64,000 bases of DNA from Phenylobacterium sp. (GTDB taxonomy: Bacteria; Pseudomonadota; Alphaproteobacteria; Caulobacterales; Caulobacteraceae), in assembly GCF_030645195.1 (NCBI RefSeq), contig NZ_JAUSLW010000198.1, forward strand, positions 146,894-210,893, written 5' to 3'. Made by a program: the position numbers and the translations under genes. Under the pieces are notes generated by a model. The model saw only the letters and a list, made by a program, of their open reading frames with translations. It did not search any database and had not been told where the DNA came from. Below are positions 11,319 through 19,729 of the stretch, one piece after another (the stretch's first letter is position 1; each line of letters starts with the position of its first letter).

Positions 11319-12709
11319 TGCGGTACGTTTCTACGCGGGGGCAGTCGCCCTCGGTCGGCTTTGTCGATGCGATCCTCGCAGGGCTAGCGCCCGATGGCGG
11401 CCTCTATGTGCCTGAGGAATGGCCGAGCCTCACCCACAGCGAGATCGCCGCCTTCGCCGGCAAGCCCTACGCCCATGTGGCCGCCGAGATCCTGGCCCGC
11501 TTCGTCGGCGACGAGATCCCCCGCGAGACCCTGGCCGACATGTGCGCCGAGGCCTACGCCACCTTCACCCACGCCGCGGTCGTGCCGGTGAAGCAGCTCT
11601 ATCCTGGCGGCTTCATGGCCGAGTTGTTCCATGGACCGAGCCTGGCGTTCAAAGATGTCGCGATGCAGCTGCTGGCCCGGCTCAGCGATCACGTGCTGGG
11701 CGCCCAGAAGCGCACCCAGACCATCCTCTGCGCCACCTCTGGTGACACTGGCGGAGCGGCGGTGGAGGCCTTCCGCGGCCGCGCCAACACCCGCATCGTC
11801 GCCATGTTCCCGGACGGCCGGATCAGCGAGGTGCAGCGCCGCTTCATGACCACGGCGGCCGAGGCCAATGTGCGCTGCCTGGCGGTGTCGGGGACCTTCG
11901 ACGACTGCCAGGCGATCCTGAAGGACGCCTTGGGCGACCAGGTCCTCAAGCAGGCCGTGGGCCTGTCGGCGGTCAACTCCATCAACTTCGCCCGCATCGT
12001 GGCCCAGGCGGTCTATTACTTCACCAGCGCGGTGGCGATCGGCGCCCCGCACCGGCCGGTGGCCTTCGCCGTGCCGTCGGGCAATTTCGGCGACGGCTTC
12101 GCGGGCTTCATGGCCAAGCGCATGGGCCTGCCGATCTCCAAGATCATCGTGGCCACCAACACCAACGACATCCTGGCCCGCGCTTTCCAGGACGGCCGCT
12201 ACAGCCGCGGCGTGGTGGCCCAGACCCAGTCGCCGGCCATGGACATCCAGTCGGCCTCCAACTTCGAGCGGCTCTATTTCGAGGGTGTCCGCCGCGAAGG
12301 GGTGGAGACCGCGCGCGCCTTCCAGGCCTTCGGCGAGACCGGGGTCATCGATATCCCGCCCGCCGCCCTGGCCATGATGCGCGAGACCTTCGTGGGCATG
12401 TCGGTCGGCGAGCGCGACACCACCCGCTCCATCGTCGCCACCCTCAACGAGACCGGCGAGCTGATCGATCCGCACACCGCCGTGGGCATGGCCGCCCTGC
12501 GCCGCGCCAGGGACATCACCGACCCGATCATCGTGCTCTCCACCGCGCATGCGGCCAAGTTCCCCGAGGCTGTCAGCGCCGCCTGCGGCGAGACCCCGGT
12601 CATGCCGCGCAGCGCCCAGAACCTGGCGGGCAAGCCCGAGCGTTTCGACCGGCTGCCGGCTGACGCCGACACCATCAAGGCCTATGTCCGGGCCTTCGCG
12701 GAAAGCTGA
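11318..12709 (+). CDS. thrC: Threonine synthase
   Basis: The 463-residue fold-type II PLP enzyme converts O-phosphohomoserine to threonine. The N-terminus MRYVSTRG and APDGGLYVPEEWP are typical of the long threonine synthases. The PLP lysine is Lys112 in FHGPSLAFKD, and the phosphate-binding loop is SGDTGGAA. The start overlaps the SURF1 stop (TGATG). Its position at the end of the oxidase cluster is conserved in Caulobacterales. The homoserine kinase gene thrB is 28 kb away at 40.5 kb. Confidence 0.97.
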   Translation: MRYVSTRGQSPSVGFVDAILAGLAPDGGLYVPEEWPSLTHSEIAAFAGKPYAHVAAEILARFVGDEIPRETLADMCAEAYATFTHAAVVPVKQLYPGGFMAELFHGPSLAFKDVAMQLLARLSDHVLGAQKRTQTILCATSGDTGGAAVEAFRGRANTRIVAMFPDGRISEVQRRFMTTAAEANVRCLAVSGTFDDCQAILKDALGDQVLKQAVGLSAVNSINFARIVAQAVYYFTSAVAIGAPHRPVAFAVPSGNFGDGFAGFMAKRMGLPISKIIVATNTNDILARAFQDGRYSRGVVAQTQSPAMDIQSASNFERLYFEGVRREGVETARAFQAFGETGVIDIPPAALAMMRETFVGMSVGERDTTRSIVATLNETGELIDPHTAVGMAALRRARDITDPIIVLSTAHAAKFPEAVSAACGETPVMPRSAQNLAGKPERFDRLPADADTIKAYVRAFAES

Positions 12710-12711
12710 TC

Positions 12712-13971
12712 CTGGCCACCCTTCACACCCTCTCCAACGGCGTCCGCGTCGTCTGCGACCCGGTCCCCGGGCTTGAGACCGTAGCGCTGTCCGTCGTCGC
12801 CGGCCGCGGCGCGCGGTTCGAGGACGCCGCCCGCTCCGGCTGGTCGCACCTGCTCGAACACATGGTCTTCAAGGGCGCGGGCGACCGCTCGGCCCGGGAG
12901 ATCGTCGAGGTGGTGGAGGCCCAGGGCGGTTCGATCAACGCCGCCACCGGCTATGAGCGCACCAGCTTCCAGATTCGCGCCCTGGCCGGGGGCCTGGACC
13001 TCGGCTCGGCCGTGCTGGCCGACCTGATCCAGCGCCCGGTCATCGACCCCGCCGACCTCGCCCGGGAAAAGCAGGTGGTGGGCCAGGAGATCGCCGAGGC
13101 CACCGACACCCCCGACGACGTGGTGTTCGAGATGGCCCAGGCCGCCGCCTTCAAGGACCAGGCGCTCGGCCGTTCCATCCTGGGCACCGACGCCTCCATC
13201 GCGCCCGCCACCTCCGAGACCCTGGCGGCCTGGCGGGCGGCCCTCTACGCTCCCGACAGCCTGATCTTCGCGGCCTCCGGGGCGGTGACCGAGGACGAGG
13301 TGCTGGCGCTCGCCGAGCGCGACTTCGGCCAGGCCGCCGGCGCCCCGATCCCCGAGGCCGCGCCCGCCGCCTTCACCGGCGGCACGGAGACGGCGTCCAA
13401 GTCCCTGGAGCAGGCCAACCTGGTCTTCCTGCTGCCCAGCGTCGGAGTCCGCCACGACGACTATTTCCCCCTGCGCCTGTTCGCCGAGATACTCGGCGGC
13501 GGCATGGCCTCGCGGTTGTTCCAGGAGGCGCGCGAGAAGCGCGGCCTGGCCTATGCCGTGGACGCCTATTCCGAGACCTATGCCGACACCGGGGTCCTGG
13601 GGGTGTTCGCCGGCTGCGCGGCCAAGGACGCCGCCGAGCTGGCCCGCGTGGCCGCCGGCGAGATCCAGAACCTGGCCCAGAAGGTCGAGCCCGCCGAGCT
13701 CGCCCGGGCCAAGGCCCAGCTCAAGGCCGGCATGTTCATGGCCCGCGAGGCCCTGCAGTCGCGCGCCGAGCAGGCGGCCGGCCAGGTGCTGCTGTTCGGC
13801 CGGCTGCTCACCACCGCCGAGATCGCCGACCAGATCGACGCCGTGGAGGCCGCCGACCTCGCCCGCCTGGGCGCCAGCCTGCTGCAGCCCGGCCGCGCCG
13901 CCGTCAGCGTGCTCGGCCCCAAGCCCGCCCTGAAGGCCGCCGACGCCTTCCAGAAGGCCCTGTTCGGCTAG
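12712..13971 (+). CDS. M16 family zinc peptidase (mitochondrial processing peptidase-like), non-standard start
   Basis: The 419-residue product shows the inverted zinc motif HLLEH (residues 46-50) within SHLLEHMVFKG and the R/Y-type C-terminal region GGGMASRLFQEAREKRGLAY, diagnostic of pitrilysin-family peptidases close to mitochondrial processing peptidase beta. Homology clearly begins at LHTLSNGVRVV, but no ATG, GTG or TTG lies in frame between the upstream stop (12661-12663) and Met at 12862, which would delete the HLLEH motif. Candidates are CTG at 12712 (GGAAAG 6 nt upstream) or ATC at 12709, which overlaps the thrC stop as TGATC. I annotate CTG 12712. Confidence 0.85.
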   Translation: MATLHTLSNGVRVVCDPVPGLETVALSVVAGRGARFEDAARSGWSHLLEHMVFKGAGDRSAREIVEVVEAQGGSINAATGYERTSFQIRALAGGLDLGSAVLADLIQRPVIDPADLAREKQVVGQEIAEATDTPDDVVFEMAQAAAFKDQALGRSILGTDASIAPATSETLAAWRAALYAPDSLIFAASGAVTEDEVLALAERDFGQAAGAPIPEAAPAAFTGGTETASKSLEQANLVFLLPSVGVRHDDYFPLRLFAEILGGGMASRLFQEAREKRGLAYAVDAYSETYADTGVLGVFAGCAAKDAAELARVAAGEIQNLAQKVEPAELARAKAQLKAGMFMAREALQSRAEQAAGQVLLFGRLLTTAEIADQIDAVEAADLARLGASLLQPGRAAVSVLGPKPALKAADAFQKALFG

Positions 13972-14019
13972 ACCCTGACCGTTTCAGATGGACCCATCTG
14001 AAACGGCAAGAAGGGTCTA
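13969..14019. repeat. Nested palindrome at the end of the M16 peptidase gene
   Basis: TAGACCC, which includes the stop codon, pairs with GGGTCTA at 14013-14019. Inside it CCGTTTCAGATGG (13979-13991) pairs perfectly with CCATCTGAAACGG (13994-14006). This long hairpin directly after the stop probably terminates or stabilises the cox-thrC transcript. It belongs to the TAGA-bounded palindromes also seen at 14032 and 30809. Confidence 0.7.
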
Positions 14020-14031
14020 GATTCAAAACAT

Positions 14032-14083
14032 TAGAGCACGTCGGGCGGCGGAACCGGTACCCACTTCCGCCTGACGTGCTCTA
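14032..14083. repeat. TAGAGCACG...CGTGCTCTA intergenic palindrome
   Basis: An imperfect inverted repeat of about 19 bp per arm is bounded by TAGAGCACGTC and GACGTGCTCTA, with a centre containing GGTACC. It follows the previous palindrome after 12 bp and fills most of the gap before the acetyltransferase gene. The form resembles dispersed alphaproteobacterial repeats with TAGAGC ends. Confidence 0.65.
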
Positions 14084-14134
14084 GGAGCCTGTCCGGGGCT
14101 TGACGCCCCTCGCGGCGCGTCCGACCTTCGCCCC

Positions 14135-14746
14135 ATGGCCCTGCTGGACTGGATCGCGCCGGAAAGCGGCCTAAGGGTCGAGGGCGAGGGCGTGTTCCTG
14201 CGCCCGGCCCGCAACGCCGACTTCGAGGAATGGCGCGAACTGCGCGCGGCCTCGCGGGATTTCCTGCAGCCCTGGGAGCCGACCTGGCCGGCCGACGATC
14301 TCAGCCGCGCGGCGTTCAGACGCAGGCTGACGGCCTATGCGCGCGATCGGGAGGCCGGCAGCGCCTACCCATTCTTCGTGTTCCGAGCCAAGGACGAGGT
14401 CCTGACCGGCGGCATCACCCTCTCCAACATCCGGCGCGGCGTCGCCCAGATGGCCTCGGTGGGCTACTGGTGCGGCCAACCCTTTGCAAGACAAGGACAA
14501 ACCCTGGCCGCCGTGCGGGCGCTGACCCTGTTCTCCTTCCGCACGCTGGCCCTCCATCGCCTGGAGGCCGCCTGCCTTCCCACCAACGAACCCAGTCGCA
14601 AGCTGCTCAACCGCGCCGGGTTCGCCGAGGAGGGATACGCCAAGGCTTATTTGAAAATTAACGGCGTTTGGCGAGATCATGTCCTGTTCGGTCTTGTCTC
14701 GCCGCTTCGCGCGGCACTGGAGCCGGACGAGGGAGTGTCGGTCTAG
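14135..14746 (+). CDS. GNAT N-acetyltransferase, RimJ-like
   Basis: The 203-residue protein fits the RimJ/RimL branch of GNAT acetyltransferases. The N-terminal VFLRPARNADFEEW, the glycine-rich acetyl-CoA loop region with GYWCGQPFARQGQ, and the C-terminal NEPSRKLLNRAGFAEEGYAKAYLKING with its N-x-x-S-x-x-L and GF segments are characteristic. E. coli RimJ acetylates the N-terminal alanine of ribosomal protein S5; that substrate is inferred from family likeness only. It sits 30 bp upstream of the pdeA-like gene in the same direction. Confidence 0.85.
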   Translation: MALLDWIAPESGLRVEGEGVFLRPARNADFEEWRELRAASRDFLQPWEPTWPADDLSRAAFRRRLTAYARDREAGSAYPFFVFRAKDEVLTGGITLSNIRRGVAQMASVGYWCGQPFARQGQTLAAVRALTLFSFRTLALHRLEAACLPTNEPSRKLLNRAGFAEEGYAKAYLKINGVWRDHVLFGLVSPLRAALEPDEGVSV

Positions 14747-14776
14747 CCGGCGCGTGGCCAGAGTTAAGTCGAGGCG

Positions 14777-16435
14777 ATGCCGAACGACCGTTGGATCTGG
14801 GACGCCACGACGACGCTCGAGGCGTTGGGCGCCGCCGACGTGGCGCTCTGGCTCTGGGAGCCCGAGCGCGATCGTCTGCGAATCACCGGCGCGTCCCGCG
14901 CGCTCGGCCTGGGCCCCCTTGCGCCGGAATGTTCCTCGGCCGCCATGCGCGCGCTCGCCATGCCCCAGGACCGGGCCCTGGCCGAAGACGTGCTGCGGGT
15001 GCAGGAGCCCGGCGGCGAGATCGCCGTGCGCCTGCGGATGCGCGGCGGCGGCGTCTGCATCTGGCGCGGCGTCTGGCTGGAGGAAGGCCTGCGGGCCGCC
15101 GGGGTGGTCGCTCCCGAAACCAAGTTCGCCGCCTCCGACGTCGACAAGCTGACTGGCCTGCTGGACCGCAAGAGTTTCATCGCCCAGGCCCGCGAGCGCC
15201 TGCAGGCGCCCGGCGTGCACGAACTGGTGGTGGCCGACCTCGACCGCCTGCGTCGCCTGAACGAGGCCCTGGGCCACGAGCGCGCCGACCTGGTGCTGGC
15301 CGCCCTGGGCTCGCGGATGGCCGCGGCCTTCCCCCCCGGCGTCCTGATGGCCCGCATCGGCGAGGACGAGTTCGCCCTGCTGACCCCCATCCGCGCCATC
15401 AGCGCGGCCGAGACCCTGCGCAAGGCCCTGGAGCAGCCCCTGCGGGTGGCGGGCTTCGACATCCATCCCACCCTGTCCATCGGCGCCGTGGAGGCCACGG
15501 GCGGCGACGAGGCGCCCGAGGCCGCCGAACTGCTGCGCCGGGCCGAGCTCGCCGTGGAGTCGGCCAAGAGCAACGGCCGCGGCGGCGGGGCCGCCTACGG
15601 CCGGACCATGGAGACCGACGGCCTCTCGCGCCTGGCCCTGGAGAGCGACCTGCGCGGCGCCATCGGCCGCGGCGAGCTGACCGCCTATTACCAGCCGATC
15701 GTGCGTCTTTCGACCGGGGCGCTGTCGGGCTTCGAGGCCCTGGTGCGCTGGAAGCATCCGCGCCGCGGCCTGATGAACCCCGACCAGTTCCTGCCGCTCT
15801 GCGACGAGATGGGGCTGATGAGCGAACTGGGGGCCCTGATGATGCGCCAGGCCGCCGAGCAGTTGGCCGTCTGGCGCCGCGACCACCGGGCCGCCGGCGA
15901 ACTGACCGTGGCGGTGAACCTCTCCACCGGCGAGATCGACCGGCCCGACCTCGTCTCCGACGTCATGCGTATCCGCAGGGAGACCGGCCTGCCGCCGGGC
16001 GCCCTGAAGCTGGAGGTCACCGAGGGCGACGTCATGCGCGATCCCGACCGAGCCGCGGTGATCCTGCGCAACCTGCGCGAGGCCGGGGCGGCCCTGGCCC
16101 TGGACGACTTCGGCACCGGCTTCTCCTCGCTCAGCTACCTGACGCGCCTGCCCTTCGACACCCTGAAGATCGACCGCTATTTCGTGCGCACCATGGCCAC
16201 CAACGAGGGCTCGGCGAAGATCGTCTCCTCCGTCGTGAAGCTCGGCCAGGACCTGGCGCTCGAAGTGGTGGCCGAGGGCGTGGAGAACGCCCAGATGGCC
16301 AAGGCTCTGCTGGCGGTGGGCTGCGACTACGGCCAGGGCTTCGGCTACGCTCCGGCCCTGTCGCCCCAGGAGGCGGAGGTCTATCTCAACGAAAGCTATG
16401 TGGACGGCGCGGCGCCGGTAAAAGCGCGGGGGTAG
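14777..16435 (+). CDS. pdeA: Cyclic-di-GMP phosphodiesterase, GEDEF-EAL protein (PdeA-like)
   Basis: The 552-residue protein has an N-terminal PAS-like domain (about 1-120), a GGDEF domain (about 130-270) with the degenerate signature GEDEF at 195-199, and an EAL domain with the intact EAL motif at 320-322, DDFGTG at 443-448 and KIDRYFV. This matches Caulobacter PdeA (CC3396), whose GEDEF domain binds GTP and stimulates the EAL phosphodiesterase, and which CpdR and ClpXP remove at the swarmer-to-stalked transition. The protein ends in Arg-Gly, which as I recall is also the C-terminal dipeptide important for PdeA degradation. Orthology is inferred from sequence and from its place beside the cox cluster. 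Confidence 0.85.
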   Translation: MPNDRWIWDATTTLEALGAADVALWLWEPERDRLRITGASRALGLGPLAPECSSAAMRALAMPQDRALAEDVLRVQEPGGEIAVRLRMRGGGVCIWRGVWLEEGLRAAGVVAPETKFAASDVDKLTGLLDRKSFIAQARERLQAPGVHELVVADLDRLRRLNEALGHERADLVLAALGSRMAAAFPPGVLMARIGEDEFALLTPIRAISAAETLRKALEQPLRVAGFDIHPTLSIGAVEATGGDEAPEAAELLRRAELAVESAKSNGRGGGAAYGRTMETDGLSRLALESDLRGAIGRGELTAYYQPIVRLSTGALSGFEALVRWKHPRRGLMNPDQFLPLCDEMGLMSELGALMMRQAAEQLAVWRRDHRAAGELTVAVNLSTGEIDRPDLVSDVMRIRRETGLPPGALKLEVTEGDVMRDPDRAAVILRNLREAGAALALDDFGTGFSSLSYLTRLPFDTLKIDRYFVRTMATNEGSAKIVSSVVKLGQDLALEVVAEGVENAQMAKALLAVGCDYGQGFGYAPALSPQEAEVYLNESYVDGAAPVKARG

Positions 16436-16453
16436 GGACCATCGCAACTCTTT

Positions 16454-16582
16454 CCTCTCCCGCTTGCGGGAGAGGGTAGGGTGAGGGCTCTTTCTGAGGG
16501 TCCGTTGTCACTCCGCGCTCGGTAAGACCTCCGCTGCGCGGAGGCCCCCCTCACCCAACCTCTCCCCCTAGAGGGGGCGAGG
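16454..16582. repeat. Dispersed composite palindromic element, copy 1
   Basis: The element has a hairpin at each end: CCTCTCCCGC/GCGGGAGAGG (16454-16475), followed by GGGTAGGGTGAGGG, and a second one near 16559-16582 preceded by CCCTCACCCAACC. Between them is CCTCCGC/GCGGAGG (16528-16544). Bases 16454-16499 are identical, in opposite orientation, to 54627-54672. It occupies most of the gap between convergent pdeA and yqgE and may act as a bidirectional terminator. Confidence 0.8.
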
Positions 16583-16592
16583 AGAAGGTAGG

Positions 16593-17159
16593 CTAAGCCC
16601 GCCCCGCCGTGGCCGTCAGCAGGCTCGCGTCCACCCCCAGCTTGGCCAGAGCCTTGGTCCACTTCCGCTCGTGGTCGCCGCCGAAGATCAGGGCCTCGTC
16701 GGCCGGGCAGGTGAGCCAGACGTTCTCGCGGATCTCGTGCTCCAGCTGGCCGGCGCCCCAGCCGGCATAGCCGAGCGCCAGCAGGGCCCGCCGGGGATGG
16801 TCCTGCGCGCCCATGGCCTCCAGGGCCTCGCGGGTGGGGGTGAGCGCCACCCCGCCGCCCAGCTCGATGCTGTTGTCGCCGGCGCTGTAGTCGTCGGTGT
16901 GGACCACGAAGCCGCGGTCGCGCTGCACGGGCCCGCCGATCAGCACCAGGTCCGGCGGCACCTCGATGTCGGCCTTCACCTCCAGCCGCTTGAGCAGGTC
17001 GGGCACGGTCAAGCCCTCCACCGGGCGGTTGACCGCTATGCCCATGGCGTGGGTCTCGTCGTGGGCGCAGACCAGCACCAGGGCGCGCTCGAAGCGCGGA
17101 TCGCCGATGCCAGGCATGGCGATCAAGAGCTGGCCCGACAGGAAGGTCGCCTCGTCCAT
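16593..17159 (-). CDS. YqgE/AlgH family protein
   Basis: The 188-residue protein belongs to the YqgE/AlgH (DUF179) family. Hallmarks are the N-terminal LSGQLLIAMPGIGDPRFERALVLVC-type segment, the conserved AMGIAVNRPV, GGPVQ in the centre, and LGYAGWGAGQLEHEI in the second half. The family is widespread and soluble; its role is unresolved, with the AlgH link to alginate regulation in Pseudomonas as the main lead. It is convergent with pdeA and divergent from the peroxiredoxin gene. Confidence 0.95.
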   Translation of the reverse strand: MDEATFLSGQLLIAMPGIGDPRFERALVLVCAHDETHAMGIAVNRPVEGLTVPDLLKRLEVKADIEVPPDLVLIGGPVQRDRGFVVHTDDYSAGDNSIELGGGVALTPTREALEAMGAQDHPRRALLALGYAGWGAGQLEHEIRENVWLTCPADEALIFGGDHERKWTKALAKLGVDASLLTATAGRA

Positions 17160-17273
17160 GGCCCTAGTTTGAGGTGGATCGCGGCGCTTTCAAGTCTCGA
17201 CCCCAGAAGTTCTGCGTTGAACGCCGCCCCGGCGGGTTTATCTGGTCTTCAAGACCATCACGGGAGAGAGACC

Positions 17274-17756
17274 ATGACCATCAAAGTCGGCGACAAGCTG
17301 CCCAGCGCCAACCTCGTCGCCGGGACCGCCGAGGGCCCCAAGCCCATGACCACCGAGGAGGTCTTCGGCGGCAAGAAGGTCGCCTTCTTCGCCGTCCCCG
17401 GCGCCTTCACCCCCACTTGCTCGGCCAAGCACGTGCCCGGCTTCAAGGAGCTAGCCGACCAGATCAAGGGCAAGGGCGTCAACTCCATCGTCTGCCTGTC
17501 GGTGAACGACGCCTTCGTCATGAAGGCCTGGGGCGAGAACCAGGGCGTCATGGACACCATGCTGATGATCGCCGACCCGGCGGGCGACTTCACCAGGGCC
17601 GTCGGCCTGGACATGGACGCCTCCAAGTTCGGCCTGGGCCTGCGCTCGCAGCGCTATTCGATGATCGTCGACGACGGCGTGGTGAAGGAGCTCAACGTCG
17701 AGGCTCCGGGCGAGTTCAAGGTCTCGGCCGCCGACTACCTGCTGGCCCAGCTTTAG
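17274..17756 (+). CDS. Peroxiredoxin, Prx5 type
   Basis: The 160-residue thiol peroxidase has the peroxidatic Cys49 in PGAFTPTCS, the hallmark of the PRX5/AhpE-like group, followed by HVPGF. It has no second conserved cysteine at the usual resolving position, so it may act as a 1-Cys enzyme reduced by glutathione/glutaredoxin. It reduces hydrogen peroxide and alkyl hydroperoxides in the cytoplasm. ATG 17274 is preceded by GGGAGAG and starts the family N-terminus MTIKVGDKLP. The stop is 6 bp from the end of the convergent mpg gene. Confidence 0.95.
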   Translation: MTIKVGDKLPSANLVAGTAEGPKPMTTEEVFGGKKVAFFAVPGAFTPTCSAKHVPGFKELADQIKGKGVNSIVCLSVNDAFVMKAWGENQGVMDTMLMIADPAGDFTRAVGLDMDASKFGLGLRSQRYSMIVDDGVVKELNVEAPGEFKVSAADYLLAQL

Positions 17757-17762
17757 GACCGG

Positions 17763-18362
17763 TTACGCTTTCGGGAATGGCCGGCTCAGGAATTTCGAGC
17801 CGGCCAGACCGTAGCGCCAGGGGGTCTGCACCCCCTTGGTGAGGCCGATGCGCGGTCCCACCGCGATCTCCCAATCCTGCATTGATGGCTCGAGATCGAA
17901 GGGCGGCCGATCCAGGGCCAGGCCGTCATGGGCCCGGGTGATGGCGAGCGCCTGGCACAGCCGTCCCGGCCCCGCGCACAAGAGCCGCACCGTCTCCATC
18001 CCCCGCCGCTCGCGCATGAGATCGATCCCCGCTGTGGGCTCCAGGGCGCGGATCAGGACCGCGCTGCCGGGTTCCTCCCCGCACACCAGGTTCAGGCACC
18101 AGTGCAGGCCGTAGGAGCGGTAGACATAGGCGTGGCCGACCGGGCCGAACATCGCCGCATTGCGCGCCGTGGGCCCGGTGAAGGTGTGGGAGGCCGGGTC
18201 CTCGTGGTGATAGGCCTCGGTCTCCACGATCCGCCCGCCGACCCCGTCCACCGTCAGGACCATGCCGATCAGGTCGCGGGCCACCGCCGCCGGGTGGCGG
18301 GCGAACAGCTTGACGCCGCGCCCGCTTGGGTCCGAACTGTGGGGAAGAAAAGAAGCCGTCAT
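17763..18362 (-). CDS. mpg: DNA-3-methyladenine glycosylase (AAG/Mpg family)
   Basis: The 199-residue base-excision enzyme removes alkylated purines. Family segments include VARDLIGMVL, the catalytic-glutamate region GGRIVETEAYHHEDPASHT, the intercalating-loop region AYVYRSYGLHWCLN, and CAGPGRLCQAL. Length is normal for bacterial members. The ATG at 18362 has no visible Shine-Dalgarno and lies only 15 bp from the divergent amidohydrolase start, so a short or leaderless mRNA is likely. Confidence 0.93.
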   Translation of the reverse strand: MTASFLPHSSDPSGRGVKLFARHPAAVARDLIGMVLTVDGVGGRIVETEAYHHEDPASHTFTGPTARNAAMFGPVGHAYVYRSYGLHWCLNLVCGEEPGSAVLIRALEPTAGIDLMRERRGMETVRLLCAGPGRLCQALAITRAHDGLALDRPPFDLEPSMQDWEIAVGPRIGLTKGVQTPWRYGLAGSKFLSRPFPKA

Positions 18363-18377
18363 CAGGGAAGAACCGCC

Positions 18378-19562
18378 ATGCCTTATGTCGAGGGCCAGAC
18401 CATCCATGACGCCGACAGCCACGTCATGGAGCTTCCGGGCGCCATAATCCCCTATGTGGAGGCCCGCCACCGCGAGGCCTTCGCGGAGAAGACCGCCAAG
18501 AAGAACACCCTGGTCGAATGGTCGGCCAAGGCCCAGGCTCTGCACGACGATCCGGAGTTCCGCGCCGGGGATGAGGCCAACCTGCTGCTGCGCAAGAACT
18601 TCCAGGCCCTGGGGGCGTTCCGCAACGCCGACCGGCCCAAGGCCCTGGACCTGCTGGGCTTCGCCAGCCAGCTGGTCTTCACCACCGCGGCGCTCGGCAA
18701 CTATGGCCTGGAGGAGATGGGGGAGGTCGAACTCGCCGTCGCCGGGGCCCGGGCCCACAACCGGATGATGACCGACTTCTGCTCGGTGGACCGCCGCCTG
18801 CTGGCCACCGGCTATGTCACCCTGGCGGACATCGAACGCGCGCCGGAGATCGCTCGCGAGGCCATCGAGATGGGCTGCAAGGGGTTGATCATCCCCTCGC
18901 GCCATCCGCCGCACCATTCCCCCAGCCATGCGGGCCTCGACCCGCTGTGGGCGGTGGCGCAGGAGGCCGGCGTGCCGATCCTGTTCCACGTCGGCGGCGA
19001 GGAGAAGATGCACGAGGCCTATCTGGAGAACGGCGGGCCGCGGGTTCTGGACTTCCACGGCGGGGCGGAGAACTTCACCTCGCTCACCTTCATGGCGATC
19101 CCGCTGTCGGTCTGGCAGACCCTCTCGGCCCTGGTGATCGACGGGGTCTTCGACCGCTTCCCGAGGCTGAAGTTCGGGGCCATCGAACTGGGCGCCTCCT
19201 GGCTGCCCAGCCTGATGCGGTTCATGGACTCAGGGGCCGCGGCCTTCGGCAAGGAGGAGCGGCTGCAGAGGCTGAGCGCCAGGCCCAGCGAGATCCTGCG
19301 CCGGCAGTTGCGGGTGACGCCCTATCCCCACGAGGACACCGCCTGGATCATCGCCAATTCCGGGCCGGAGATGTGCCTGTTCTCCTCCGACTTCCCCCAC
19401 GTGGAGGGCGGCCGCAATCCGCTGAAGCGGTTCAACGACGCCCTGGAGGGCGCCTCGGACGCCGCCAAGCGTAGCTTCTACCGCGACAACTTCATCGACC
19501 TGATGGGCAAGGGGCTCGATCCCGCCCTGCACGACCATCCGGCTCTGATGGCGGCGGAGTGA
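18378..19562 (+). CDS. Amidohydrolase family 2 (metal-dependent hydrolase)
   Basis: The 394-residue TIM-barrel hydrolase has the metal-binding DADSH motif near the N-terminus, a central LFHVGG histidine, and the C-terminal SSDFPHVEGG aspartate typical of the amidohydrolase-2/decarboxylase group. Such enzymes act on cyclic or aromatic acids, by hydrolysis or non-oxidative decarboxylation; the substrate here is unknown. GGGAAG 7 nt before ATG 18378 supports the start. It is divergent from mpg with only 15 bp between start codons. Confidence 0.85.
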   Translation: MPYVEGQTIHDADSHVMELPGAIIPYVEARHREAFAEKTAKKNTLVEWSAKAQALHDDPEFRAGDEANLLLRKNFQALGAFRNADRPKALDLLGFASQLVFTTAALGNYGLEEMGEVELAVAGARAHNRMMTDFCSVDRRLLATGYVTLADIERAPEIAREAIEMGCKGLIIPSRHPPHHSPSHAGLDPLWAVAQEAGVPILFHVGGEEKMHEAYLENGGPRVLDFHGGAENFTSLTFMAIPLSVWQTLSALVIDGVFDRFPRLKFGAIELGASWLPSLMRFMDSGAAAFGKEERLQRLSARPSEILRRQLRVTPYPHEDTAWIIANSGPEMCLFSSDFPHVEGGRNPLKRFNDALEGASDAAKRSFYRDNFIDLMGKGLDPALHDHPALMAAE

Positions 19563-19570
19563 TCCAACTG

Positions 19571-19682
19571 TGTCATCCCGGTTTCCGCGCAGCGGAAGAC
19601 CGGGACCCAGAGGCGCCGCTCTTTCCGGCACGCCCCGCGCATCTAGGTCCCGGACAAGCCCTGCAGGCTTTCCGGGATGACA
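19571..19682. repeat. TGTCATCCCGG...CCGGGATGACA intergenic repeat
   Basis: A 112-bp element is bounded by perfect 11-bp inverted ends TGTCATCCCGG and CCGGGATGACA, with inner complementary segments (TTCCGC/GCGGAA; CCGGGACC/GGTCCCGG). It is a familiar type of alphaproteobacterial intergenic repeat. It lies after the amidohydrolase stop and before the sigma-factor promoter, and may serve as a terminator. Confidence 0.75.
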
Positions 19683-19729
19683 CCGGTGTTCTCGCCGCGC
19701 CTTGGGGTTCGGTTACAGCTAGGCTCAAT

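Noticed and set aside
14171..16447. A 758-codon open frame on the minus strand opposite pdeA
   Set aside because: It is the high-GC antisense shadow of the GNAT and PdeA genes; its translation is Gly/His/Gln/Arg-rich with no domain, while the plus-strand frames match families throughout.
18363..19058. N-terminal extension of mpg to 431 residues across the amidohydrolase
   Set aside because: The extra residues are low complexity and antisense to a clear gene; Mpg homology starts near VKLFARHP and fits ATG 18362.
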